A stretch of DNA of 64,000 nt from Pseudomonadota bacterium (GTDB lineage: Bacteria > Pseudomonadota > Gammaproteobacteria > Acidiferrobacterales > UBA6901), in assembly GCA_021785795.1 (NCBI GenBank), contig JAJYEK010000004.1:11599-75598 (forward strand), written 5' to 3'. The position numbers and the translations under genes were made by a program. The notes beneath the pieces were generated by a model. That model saw nothing but the letters and a program-made list of their open reading frames with translations, did no database searches and had not been told where the DNA came from. Below, piece by piece: positions 56,771 through 64,000 of this stretch. Position 1 is the stretch's first letter. The number at the start of each line of letters is the position of its first letter.

Positions 56771-58075
56771 ATGACCATTGAACACCTGCACGCCGTGCCC
56801 CACCTGACCACAGCCCTGACCGGCCCGCTTCAGCGGCTGGAGGAACACCTGCTCAGCCATCAGGGCGATATTGAACAATGGCTGCGTGATCAGTGGCAGG
56901 AAACGCGGGCTCCGTTTTACGCATCGGTCGACCTTCGCAACGCCGGCTTCAAGCTCGCCCCAATCGACACCAACCTGTTTCCTGCCGGATTCAACAACCT
57001 CAATCCCGCGTTCATGCCGCTTTGCGTCCAGGCAGTGCAGTCGGCAATGGAGCATTACGGTCCGAAGGCTCGCAACATCCTGCTTGTGCCAGAAAGCCAC
57101 ACTCGCAACCTCTTCTATCTCGAGAGTCTGGCCGCCCTAAAGAAGATCCTGGAGACAGCCGGATTCCAGGTACGCATCGGCTCGCTCATCGTCGATCTTA
57201 AGGAGGCCCAAACCATCGTACTACCCTCTGGAGCAAGCATTGTTCTCGAACCCCTGGTGCGCGAGTCAAACCGGCTGCGCGTCGGCGACTTTGCCCCCTG
57301 CTTTGTTCTGCTCAACAACGATATGTCGGGCGGACGGCCGGCAATACTCGAGAATCTGAGCCAGACGGTGGTCCCGCCGCTTGCAATGGGTTGGTCCAAT
57401 CGCCTGAAGTCGAGCCACTTTACCCATTACCGGCGCGTGGCCGGGGAGTTCGCCCGGCTCATCGCCATTGACCCCTGGCTGATTGACCCGATTTTCCGGA
57501 ATTGCGGTCAGATCGATTTCCAGCAGCGCATCGGGGAGGAGTGCCTGGTAACCAATGTCGCCGCCGTACTTGACCAGATCACACAGAAATATCGGGAATA
57601 TGGCATCGACCAGCAACCCTTCGTGATCGTGAAGGCTGACGCCGGTACCTACGGGATGAACATCATGACGGTGCATAGCACCGACCAGCTTCGCGAACTC
57701 AACCGCAAGCAACGCACGAAGATGGCGCGCGGAAAGGAAGGACATCTGGTCACGGATGTCATCGTCCAGGAAGGTGTCTACACCTTTGAAACCTGGGGAG
57801 AACCGCAGGCGACAGCCGAGCCGGTGGTATACATGATTGACCGCTTCGTCGTGGGCGGATTCTACCGGGTGCATCCCGGACGCGGACGCGACGAAAACTT
57901 AAACATGCCTGGGATGAGCTTCGAGGCGCTCGCATTCGAGGACTCGTGCACACAACCCGACCGCACACGCGCTCCGGATGCCCAGCCGAATCGGTTTTAT
58001 GCATATGGCGTCATCGCTCGCCTGGCGCTTCTTGCCGCCGCCCGCGAGATCCACGAGGCCTCGCTTGGCGGGTGA
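56771..58075 (+). CDS. gshA: Glutamate-cysteine ligase, proteobacterial (ferrooxidans-type) family
   Basis: GshA makes gamma-glutamylcysteine, the first step to glutathione. The 434-residue protein belongs to the GshA family described from Acidithiobacillus rather than the E. coli type: APIDTNLFPAGFNNLNPAF, VPESHTRNLFYLESL, VIVKADAGTYGMNIM and YMIDRFVVGGFYRVH. ATG 56771 fits. gshB follows after 45 bases. Confidence 0.93.
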   Translation: MTIEHLHAVPHLTTALTGPLQRLEEHLLSHQGDIEQWLRDQWQETRAPFYASVDLRNAGFKLAPIDTNLFPAGFNNLNPAFMPLCVQAVQSAMEHYGPKARNILLVPESHTRNLFYLESLAALKKILETAGFQVRIGSLIVDLKEAQTIVLPSGASIVLEPLVRESNRLRVGDFAPCFVLLNNDMSGGRPAILENLSQTVVPPLAMGWSNRLKSSHFTHYRRVAGEFARLIAIDPWLIDPIFRNCGQIDFQQRIGEECLVTNVAAVLDQITQKYREYGIDQQPFVIVKADAGTYGMNIMTVHSTDQLRELNRKQRTKMARGKEGHLVTDVIVQEGVYTFETWGEPQATAEPVVYMIDRFVVGGFYRVHPGRGRDENLNMPGMSFEALAFEDSCTQPDRTRAPDAQPNRFYAYGVIARLALLAAAREIHEASLGG

Positions 58076-58120
58076 TCCTGCCGTGCTCATGCTGACAGGC
58101 GGCGTGCGGGGAGCCAGAAC

Positions 58121-59068
58121 ATGAGAATTGCAATCGTGATGGATGCGGTCGAATCCATCAACATCAAGAAAGACAGCACCTACGCCATGATGCTCGAGGC
58201 ACGGGCGCGCGACTGGGAAATCCACTATCTCGAACAGGGAGACCTCCTGCTGCGTGACGGCCGCGCCCTGGGGCACTGCCAACGCATCGTGCCGTACCAT
58301 GACCGCACCCCGTGGTACGAACTCGACGCGGCACAGGTGCAGCCGCTGGATGAGTTCGACGTGATCTTGATGCGCAAGGACCCCCCGTTCAACCTGGAGT
58401 ATATTTACAGCACCTACCTCCTCGAACTGGCCGAGTCCCGCGGGACGTTGGTGGTGAACAAGCCGCAGAGCTTGCGCGACGCCAATGAGAAGCTGTTTAC
58501 TGCCTGGTTTCCCCAGTGCGTTCCGCCGTCCCTGGTAACCCGCAATGCGGCGGATATTCGCGCTTTCCTGCGCGAGCAGGACGATATCGTGCTGAAACCG
58601 TTGGACCAAATGGGGGGCGCATCAGTATTCCGGCTACGCCAGGGAGACCCGAACATCAGCGTAGTCATTGAGACGCTCACTGCAAAGGGAGCACGCATGA
58701 CGATGGCGCAGCGCTATATTCCCGAAATCCGCGAAGGCGACAAACGCATCCTCATGATCGATGGCGAGCCTGTACCCTATGCGCTTGCCCGGATACCCGT
58801 GGAAGGCGAGAGCCGTGGCAATCTTGCCGCGGGTGCACGGCCAGAGGGACGTCCGCTGAGCGGACGTGATCGGTGGATCTGCGAACAGGTAGGGCCTGTC
58901 CTGAGCGCAAAGGGGATCCTGTTTGCAGGACTTGACGTGATCGGCAATTATCTCACCGAGATCAACGTCACAAGCCCCACGTGCATACGCGAGATCGACT
59001 CGATCTACGGACTCAATATCAGCGCACAACTGCTGGACGCAGTTGTGCGTCATGCACGCTACAACTGA
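58121..59068 (+). CDS. gshB: Glutathione synthetase
   Basis: GshB adds glycine to gamma-glutamylcysteine in an ATP-grasp reaction. The 315-residue protein has the start MRIAIVMDAVESINIKKDST, VLMRKDPPF (as ILMRKDPPFN), VVNKPQSLRDANEKL, LKPLDQMGGASVFR and ITSPT-type end VTSPTCIREID. It forms an operon with gshA. Its last bases overlap the likely tonB start. Confidence 0.96.
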   Translation: MRIAIVMDAVESINIKKDSTYAMMLEARARDWEIHYLEQGDLLLRDGRALGHCQRIVPYHDRTPWYELDAAQVQPLDEFDVILMRKDPPFNLEYIYSTYLLELAESRGTLVVNKPQSLRDANEKLFTAWFPQCVPPSLVTRNAADIRAFLREQDDIVLKPLDQMGGASVFRLRQGDPNISVVIETLTAKGARMTMAQRYIPEIREGDKRILMIDGEPVPYALARIPVEGESRGNLAAGARPEGRPLSGRDRWICEQVGPVLSAKGILFAGLDVIGNYLTEINVTSPTCIREIDSIYGLNISAQLLDAVVRHARYN

Positions 59069-60020
59069 AATGGAATCGGTGGTCTCTACACCTAACCAGA
59101 ACCCTGCCGCGGACGACCTTCCGGAAAGCTCCGCCCGGACGGCGTTCGGTTTTTCCGACTCCGACCGCCTGGGGCTGGCAGTCTTCGTATCGATACTGGT
59201 ACACATGGTCGTAATCCTAGGAGTGACCTTCTCAGCGCCGAGCGTACGCATGCCAGGCCTCAATACCCTAGAAATCACGCTGGTTCAGACCCACAGCGAC
59301 CGCGCGCCCGACCACCCCGACTATCTGGCGCAGGCAAACCAGGATGGCGGCGGCAATAGCAGGAAACCGGACATCGCCCGTACACCTCTGCCTGCGATGG
59401 AGCTGAGCGACCGGAACAATCGCATTCCGGTGGCACACCCCGGCGCCCAAGCTCCTGTACGCAGCGTACGCCGACTCGCCTCGCTCCTTACCGATGACGC
59501 CGCCGGCTTTGCCATCACCAGTCCGCGGCCGCAGGTTCCGCGGCGACGCAGACTGAGCGGCCATGCCTCTCCGGGACTTACCGAACTCGCGCGTCTCGAG
59601 CGTGAACGGGCCCACTTGAACGCTGAAATCAGCCGCTCCTGGCAGCAGTACGAAAAACTTCCCCGCCAGAAGTACATTGACGCGCGCACCGTAAAGTACA
59701 AATACGCGGCCTACATGGATGCGTGGACTGCCAAGGTGGAGCGCATCGGCAACCTGAATTATCCGGCACAAGCAATTCAGCGCCATATATCGGGCGAACT
59801 GGTGCTGGACGTGGCCGTCCGGGCCAACGGCAGCGTGTACCGGGTCAAGGTGCTGCGTAGCTCCGGGCACAAGGTGCTGGACGACGCCGCGATCCGGATC
59901 GTCAGTCTGGCGGCCCCTTTTGCCCCGCTGCCGCCAAACATTCGGGCCGACACCGATATCCTGCACATAATCCGAACCTGGAAGTTCGCAAACGCCTCGG
60001 TGACCAGCACCAGCCCCTGA
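59052..60020 (+). CDS. tonB: TonB-type energy transducer
   Basis: The 322-residue protein has a short cytoplasmic tail, one membrane anchor (LGLAVFVSILVHMVVILGVT), a linker rich in polar and basic residues with a coiled segment (about 180-215), and a C-terminal TonB domain (ELVLDVAVRANGSVYRVKV and SLAAPFAPLPPNIRAD). It transmits proton-motive energy to outer-membrane receptors. The start is uncertain: ATG 59052 overlaps gshB by 17 bases, ATG 59070 follows its stop. exbB/exbD are not adjacent. The gshB-tonB-algH order is shared with Pseudomonas-like genomes. Confidence 0.88.
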   Translation: MHATTEMESVVSTPNQNPAADDLPESSARTAFGFSDSDRLGLAVFVSILVHMVVILGVTFSAPSVRMPGLNTLEITLVQTHSDRAPDHPDYLAQANQDGGGNSRKPDIARTPLPAMELSDRNNRIPVAHPGAQAPVRSVRRLASLLTDDAAGFAITSPRPQVPRRRRLSGHASPGLTELARLERERAHLNAEISRSWQQYEKLPRQKYIDARTVKYKYAAYMDAWTAKVERIGNLNYPAQAIQRHISGELVLDVAVRANGSVYRVKVLRSSGHKVLDDAAIRIVSLAAPFAPLPPNIRADTDILHIIRTWKFANASVTSTSP

Positions 60021-60067
60021 GCCGACAGCGGCACGACTTGCGCCCGCGCCATACCCTGCCGGATACT

Positions 60068-60637
60068 ATGCTCATGGGTGAAATGGATTCTCTGGCCAAC
60101 CAATTCCTGATCGCGATGCCGAACCTCGCGGATCCGAATTTTTCGCGCACGGTAACGCTGATCTGCGAACATTCCAGTCAGGGAGCTATGGGTTTGATCA
60201 TCAACCGCCCCACCGACCTAAGCCTGCGCGAGATCCTGCACCAGATGGATATCGAGATTGCCGGAGCTGCTCCGCTGGATCTCCCGGTGCACCTCGGGGG
60301 GCCGGTGCAGGGCAATCGTGGCTTCGTTGTCCACGAGCCGCTCGGGAACTGGGAGTCGACACTGCCCGTTTCAGACACGCTCGGAGTCTCGACCTCGCGC
60401 GACATACTCGTCGCTCTTGCCCAGAACCGCGGGCCGCGCCGTTCATTTCTGGCGTTGGGCTATGCCGGCTGGGCTCCGGGGCAGCTGGAGCGCGAAATTG
60501 CGGAGAATGCGTGGCTCAGCGGACCCGCCGACCGGTCAATCCTCTTCGACATGCCTGCTGAACAGCGCTGGGGCGCAGCGGCCCATCTGCTGGGGATAGA
60601 CCTGGCGGCCCTTTCCGAAGAAACGGGCCACGCTTGA
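60068..60637 (+). CDS. algH: YqgE/AlgH-family protein
   Basis: The roughly 189-residue protein has LANQFLIAMPNLADPNFSRT, GAMGLIINRP and LGYAGWAPGQLEREI, the YqgE hallmarks. The exact function is unknown; AlgH affects alginate expression in Pseudomonas. Several ATGs lie close together (60068, 60074, 60083); binding sites do not choose between them. It overlaps ruvX by 4 bases. Confidence 0.9.
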   Translation: MLMGEMDSLANQFLIAMPNLADPNFSRTVTLICEHSSQGAMGLIINRPTDLSLREILHQMDIEIAGAAPLDLPVHLGGPVQGNRGFVVHEPLGNWESTLPVSDTLGVSTSRDILVALAQNRGPRRSFLALGYAGWAPGQLEREIAENAWLSGPADRSILFDMPAEQRWGAAAHLLGIDLAALSEETGHA

Positions 60638-61077
60638 AGGCTAATACATATCTCGCCTTCGATTTCGGCAGGAAACATATAGGCGTTGCGGTCGGCCGGT
60701 CCGCCTCGCGTCTGGCCCAGGCACTCGACACGGTTGCAGCACGCAACGAGCTGCCGGACTGGGACCATATCACGCGCCTGATCGAGGAATGGCAGCCCTG
60801 CGCCCTGGTAGTCGGTCTGCCACTGAACATGGACGACACCGAAAACGACATGACACGGGCAGCAAAGAAGTTTGGTAATCGCCTGCGGGCCCGATACAAT
60901 CTGCCGGTACATATGGTTGACGAGCGGCTTACATCAGTGGCCGCGAAAAATGTGCTCATGGAAGCCGGCGTGCCCCAGAAGCGGCACAAATCCAAGCTCG
61001 ACAGGCTGGCAGCGCAGACGATCCTGCAGGCATTTCTCGATGAGCGGACAGATTCAAGACATGCTTCAGGCCATTGA
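60634..61077 (+). CDS. ruvX: Putative pre-16S rRNA nuclease RuvX/YqgF
   Basis: The 147-residue RNase H-fold protein trims the 5' end of 16S rRNA in E. coli. It has [35 protein letters not shown] and [11 protein letters not shown]. The start is a TTG at 60634 overlapping the algH stop as TTGA. pyrR starts inside its 3' end. Confidence 0.93.
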   Translation: MKANTYLAFDFGRKHIGVAVGRSASRLAQALDTVAARNELPDWDHITRLIEEWQPCALVVGLPLNMDDTENDMTRAAKKFGNRLRARYNLPVHMVDERLTSVAAKNVLMEAGVPQKRHKSKLDRLAAQTILQAFLDERTDSRHASGH

Positions 61078-61558
61078 TATCGAGGCCACACTGGCGTACA
61101 TGGCGGATGAGCTGCGGCCGAGGCTTGCACTCAACCCCATCATGGTCGGGGTGCATACCGGGGGCGCCTGGGTTGCAACCCGCCTGCACCGGGCCCTGGG
61201 TCTGAACGAGCTCCTGGGAACTCTGGACATTTCCTTCTACCGCGATGATTTCACCCGGGTAGGCGTCAATCCGCAGGTCAAGACCTCTCATTTACCGGTC
61301 AACCTGGAGAACCGCCACGTAATCCTCGTAGACGACGTCTTGCATACCGGCAGAACCGTGCGCGCTGCACTGAATGAGATTTTTGATTATGGACGCCCGG
61401 CATCGGTCAGCCTGGCGGTACTGATATGCCGGGACGGACGCGAATTGCCGATTGAGGCCCAGGTGATCGGGCACACACTGAAGCTGGGAAAGGGCGAACA
61501 TATTAAGCTCGTCGGCCCCGAACCGCTGGCGCTTACGCTTCAGCAGGTGGCCGATTGA
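61040..61558 (+). CDS. pyrR: PyrR: bifunctional pyr regulator / uracil phosphoribosyltransferase family
   Basis: The 172-residue protein has the PRPP-binding [18 protein letters not shown] and [14 protein letters not shown]. In Gram-positives PyrR binds pyr mRNA; in gammaproteobacteria its role is less clear. ATG 61040 lies 38 bases inside ruvX and gives a normal length. It overlaps pyrB as TTGA. Confidence 0.93.
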   Translation: MSGQIQDMLQAIDIEATLAYMADELRPRLALNPIMVGVHTGGAWVATRLHRALGLNELLGTLDISFYRDDFTRVGVNPQVKTSHLPVNLENRHVILVDDVLHTGRTVRAALNEIFDYGRPASVSLAVLICRDGRELPIEAQVIGHTLKLGKGEHIKLVGPEPLALTLQQVAD

Positions 61559-62550
61559 CGCGCTGCGATCTGCAATTTGATAGCCAGGGCCGACTGCGCC
61601 ATCTGCTTACCATTGAAGGACTTCCGCGACAAACCATCGCAGAGATACTTAATACCGCCGAATCGTTTATTTCAGTGGGCGAGCGGGAAATCAAGAAGCT
61701 GCCGCTGCTGCGTGGCAAAACCGTCGTCAACCTCTTTTTCGAATCCAGCACGCGGACACGGACGACTTTCGAAATAGCCGCCAAGCGCCTGTCGGCCGAC
61801 GTCATCAACCTCAATCCAGCTGCCTCGTCCACTACAAAGGGAGAAACCCTGCTCGATACGGTCCGCAACCTTGAGGCAATGCACACCGACCTGTTCGTGG
61901 TACGGCACCGCGAATCTGGCGCCGCCCACCTGATTGCCCAACACGTTCCTGCGCACGTACATATCATCAATGCCGGAGATGGCCGTCATGCCCACCCTAC
62001 CCAGGGCCTGCTCGACATGTTCACGATTCGCCGCTACAAGGGGCCGTTCGAGAAGTTGCGGGTCGCCATCGTGGGAGACATATTGCACTCGCGCGTGGCG
62101 CGTTCCCAGATTCACGCCCTGACCACGCTTGGCGCCGCCGAAGTACGGGTCGTCGCCCCCATGACGCTGCTGCCGACTGCGGTGGAGAAACTGGGCGTCC
62201 AGGCATTCACCGACATTAGATCCGGGCTCGAGGATGTTGACGTCATCATTACGCTCAGGCTCCAGCGCGAACGCATGAACGGCGCTCTTATCCCGAGCGA
62301 GCAGGAGTATTTCAACCTGTTCGGCCTGACTCCGGAGAAGCTTGCGTATGCCAAGCCGGACGCCATCATCATGCACCCGGGGCCGATGAACCGGGGTCTG
62401 GAAATCGACTCGGCGGTTGCCGATGGCCCCCGGTCGGTCATTCTTCCCCAGGTAACCAACGGGATAGCGGTACGCATGGCAATCATGGCCCTAATCATGG
62501 GCGGACCGGGAGCCGGCCCCGCTCCTGCGGAATCGAGGCGCACAGAATGA
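61555..62550 (+). CDS. pyrB: Aspartate carbamoyltransferase catalytic chain
   Basis: PyrB makes carbamoyl aspartate in pyrimidine synthesis. The 331-residue chain has [19 protein letters not shown], the [12 protein letters not shown] block and [12 protein letters not shown]. The start is a TTG at 61555, overlapping the pyrR stop. No pyrI is present. The last codon overlaps the next gene as ATGA, the class A ATCase layout in which an inactive dihydroorotase-like subunit completes the enzyme. Confidence 0.96.
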   Translation: MTRCDLQFDSQGRLRHLLTIEGLPRQTIAEILNTAESFISVGEREIKKLPLLRGKTVVNLFFESSTRTRTTFEIAAKRLSADVINLNPAASSTTKGETLLDTVRNLEAMHTDLFVVRHRESGAAHLIAQHVPAHVHIINAGDGRHAHPTQGLLDMFTIRRYKGPFEKLRVAIVGDILHSRVARSQIHALTTLGAAEVRVVAPMTLLPTAVEKLGVQAFTDIRSGLEDVDVIITLRLQRERMNGALIPSEQEYFNLFGLTPEKLAYAKPDAIIMHPGPMNRGLEIDSAVADGPRSVILPQVTNGIAVRMAIMALIMGGPGAGPAPAESRRTE

Positions 62551-63827
62551 GGGTGCAAATCGCCGGAGGGCACGTCATCGATCCCGCCAACGGCATTGAC
62601 GGGCAGCAGGATCTGTTTATCAGCGAACAGGGATTCATAGCAGGCGTCGGTACCGCTCCGGACGGATTCCGGGCCGAACAGACGGTCGATGCCCGCGGGA
62701 AACTGGTATTTCCGGGGCTCGTTGACCTACGCGCACGACTGCGGGAACCTGGCCTGGAGTACAAGGCGACGATGGAAAGCGAGACGCGAGCGGCCGTGCG
62801 CGCCGGCATAACCACCCTGTGCTGCCCCCCCGATACTTACCCGGTAATCGACACCCCCGCAATGGCCCAGATGATCCAGCAGCGTGCCTGGAGATTCGGT
62901 CTCGCATTCGTGCACCCGCTCGGTGCCCTTACCCAGGGACTGCAGGGCAAGCTGCTCACGGACATGGCGGCGCTGGACGAAGCCGGCTGCGTAGGCTTTA
63001 GCAATGCCCTCGAACCCGTCACGGACACCCTCGTCATGCGCCGTGCCATGGAGTACGCAGCGGGCTTCGGACTGACGGTGTTCCTGCATCCAAACGATCC
63101 CTGGCTGCGCAACGGTGGCTGCGTGCATGAGGGAGAAGTGAGTACGCGCCTTGGCCTGCCGGGTATTCCGGAGGCGGCTGAGACCGCGGGCGTCGCCCGT
63201 GACCTGGCGCTGGTCGAACAAACCGGTGCGCACGCGCACTTCTGCCAGCTGTCGAGCGCCCGCGCAGTGGCGATGGTTGCGGCAGCACAGGAGCGGGGCC
63301 TGGACGTCAGCGCCGATGTAACCGCACATCACCTGCACCTGACAGAACATGACATCGGATTCTTCAACACGCAGTGCCACGTACTTCCGCCGCTGCGGGC
63401 AGACCACGATCGGGGCGCCCTGCGGCAGGCACTGGCGAGCGGGGTCATATCTGCAATCTGCTCGGACCACCAGCCGCACGAGCCGGACGCCAAACTCGCG
63501 CCCTTTGCCGAGTCGGAGCCCGGGATTTCCGGCCTGGAGACGCTATTGCCTCTTACCCTGAGGCTGGTGGACCAGGGCTTGCTGGGTCTGGTCGAGGCCG
63601 TTGCCCTCCTTACCAGCAAACCTGCCCGGATTCTCGGTATCGACGCCGGCCACCTCGGCGTCGGCGCTACCGCAGACCTGTGCATCGTAGATCCCGAGGC
63701 CCGATGGGTCCTGTCAGTCGACCGGTTCACGAGCCGCGGGCACAATAGCCCTTTTCTGGGCTGGGAATTTCATGGTGCCGTAACCCACACGTTCGTTGGC
63801 GGCAAGCTCGTCTTTGAGGCGCGGTAA
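62547..63827 (+). CDS. pyrC': Non-catalytic dihydroorotase homologue PyrC' (PyrX)
   Basis: The 426-residue amidohydrolase-fold protein lacks the usual zinc site. The family motif D-x-H-x-H is here [11 protein letters not shown], with Arg62 and Arg64 in place of both His. FSNALEP replaces the usual SDDG region, and HFCQLSS has Gln where a ligand His is expected; FLHPND and SDHQPH are kept. In Pseudomonas such inactive subunits form a dodecamer with PyrB and are needed for ATCase assembly. Coupling to pyrB (ATGA) fits this. An active pyrC must lie elsewhere. Confidence 0.9.
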   Translation: MRVQIAGGHVIDPANGIDGQQDLFISEQGFIAGVGTAPDGFRAEQTVDARGKLVFPGLVDLRARLREPGLEYKATMESETRAAVRAGITTLCCPPDTYPVIDTPAMAQMIQQRAWRFGLAFVHPLGALTQGLQGKLLTDMAALDEAGCVGFSNALEPVTDTLVMRRAMEYAAGFGLTVFLHPNDPWLRNGGCVHEGEVSTRLGLPGIPEAAETAGVARDLALVEQTGAHAHFCQLSSARAVAMVAAAQERGLDVSADVTAHHLHLTEHDIGFFNTQCHVLPPLRADHDRGALRQALASGVISAICSDHQPHEPDAKLAPFAESEPGISGLETLLPLTLRLVDQGLLGLVEAVALLTSKPARILGIDAGHLGVGATADLCIVDPEARWVLSVDRFTSRGHNSPFLGWEFHGAVTHTFVGGKLVFEAR

Positions 63828-64000
63828 AGCCCGGCTCCGCGGCCCTAAATGACCCGGAGATCCAGCCGGCGCGGCTTGCTTAGCCTTTGAAGCCGCAAAC
63901 CATAGCGATCCGTCCACGGCCGGGAGAATGCCAGAACCGCCGAATCCCCGCTGCGGCACCGCCACACGCCGTACTGCTCAGAACGTCACGTTACGCATGG

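Noticed and set aside
59960..60240. FNR-like TTGAT/ATCAA pair near 60195
   Set aside because: It lies inside the algH coding sequence and lacks the correct spacing.

Overview
The window looks like chromosome from an autotrophic (CO2-fixing) gammaproteobacterium, perhaps related to the sulfur oxidisers of the Chromatiales/Acidiferrobacterales type. That placement is an inference from gene content: form IA RuBisCO with cbbR, cbbQ and cbbO; a Calvin-cycle tkt-gap-pgk-pyk-fba block; a Pil-Chp chemosensory operon; the proteobacterial (ferrooxidans-type) gshA; a gshB-tonB-algH-ruvX-pyrR-pyrB-pyrC' run as in Pseudomonas and relatives; and a class II ribonucleotide reductase. I found no tRNA, rRNA or CRISPR array.

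Layout. 1-3.7 kb is an accessory patch: two copies of a pagL (lipid A deacylase-like) 3' end flank a graveyard of IS110, IS3 and ISL3 remnants. The intact pagL copy is followed by a MerB-like gene, and a small MerB-like scar follows the other copy. 3.9-10.2 kb carries a CopD-like membrane protein, a sigma-54 activator with an altered GAFTGA loop, a TetR-TolC pair and rimO. 10.3-19.7 kb is a metal/redox block: nrdJ, a membrane-anchored cupredoxin, copA behind a textbook CueR-type promoter, an APH/P-loop fusion kinase, SHOCT and DUF302 proteins, a lipoprotein cytochrome c, and two small reading frames interrupted by in-frame TAG. 19.7-26.8 kb holds housekeeping and small membrane genes (purC, psiE, murI, a SemiSWEET), a PDC-sensor protein, a beta carbonic anhydrase and an aminotransferase.

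27-42 kb is carbon fixation, nearly all on the minus strand. cbbL-cbbS, a hairpin terminator/attenuator, cbbQ, a small unknown gene and cbbO lie divergent from cbbR; then come a CPCC protein, fba, pyk, pgk, gap and tkt. A well-folded element ending in a T-run lies upstream of tkt. 42.5-45.9 kb has an inositol-monophosphatase-family gene, an unknown gene, a thioredoxin-fold protein and bioA. 45.9-56.3 kb is the type IV pilus chemosensory operon pilG-pilH-pilI-pilJ-chpA followed by two CheW-like genes. 56.8-63.8 kb runs on the plus strand through glutathione synthesis, tonB, algH, ruvX and pyrimidine synthesis, ending in a dihydroorotase homologue that has lost its zinc histidines.

The most useful second looks are the decayed pagL-merB duplication, the GAFTGC activator, the structured tkt leader, the CbbQ/CbbO-linked small gene and the amber-interrupted small genes. 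No clearly new multi-gene system was found; most loci fit known families.
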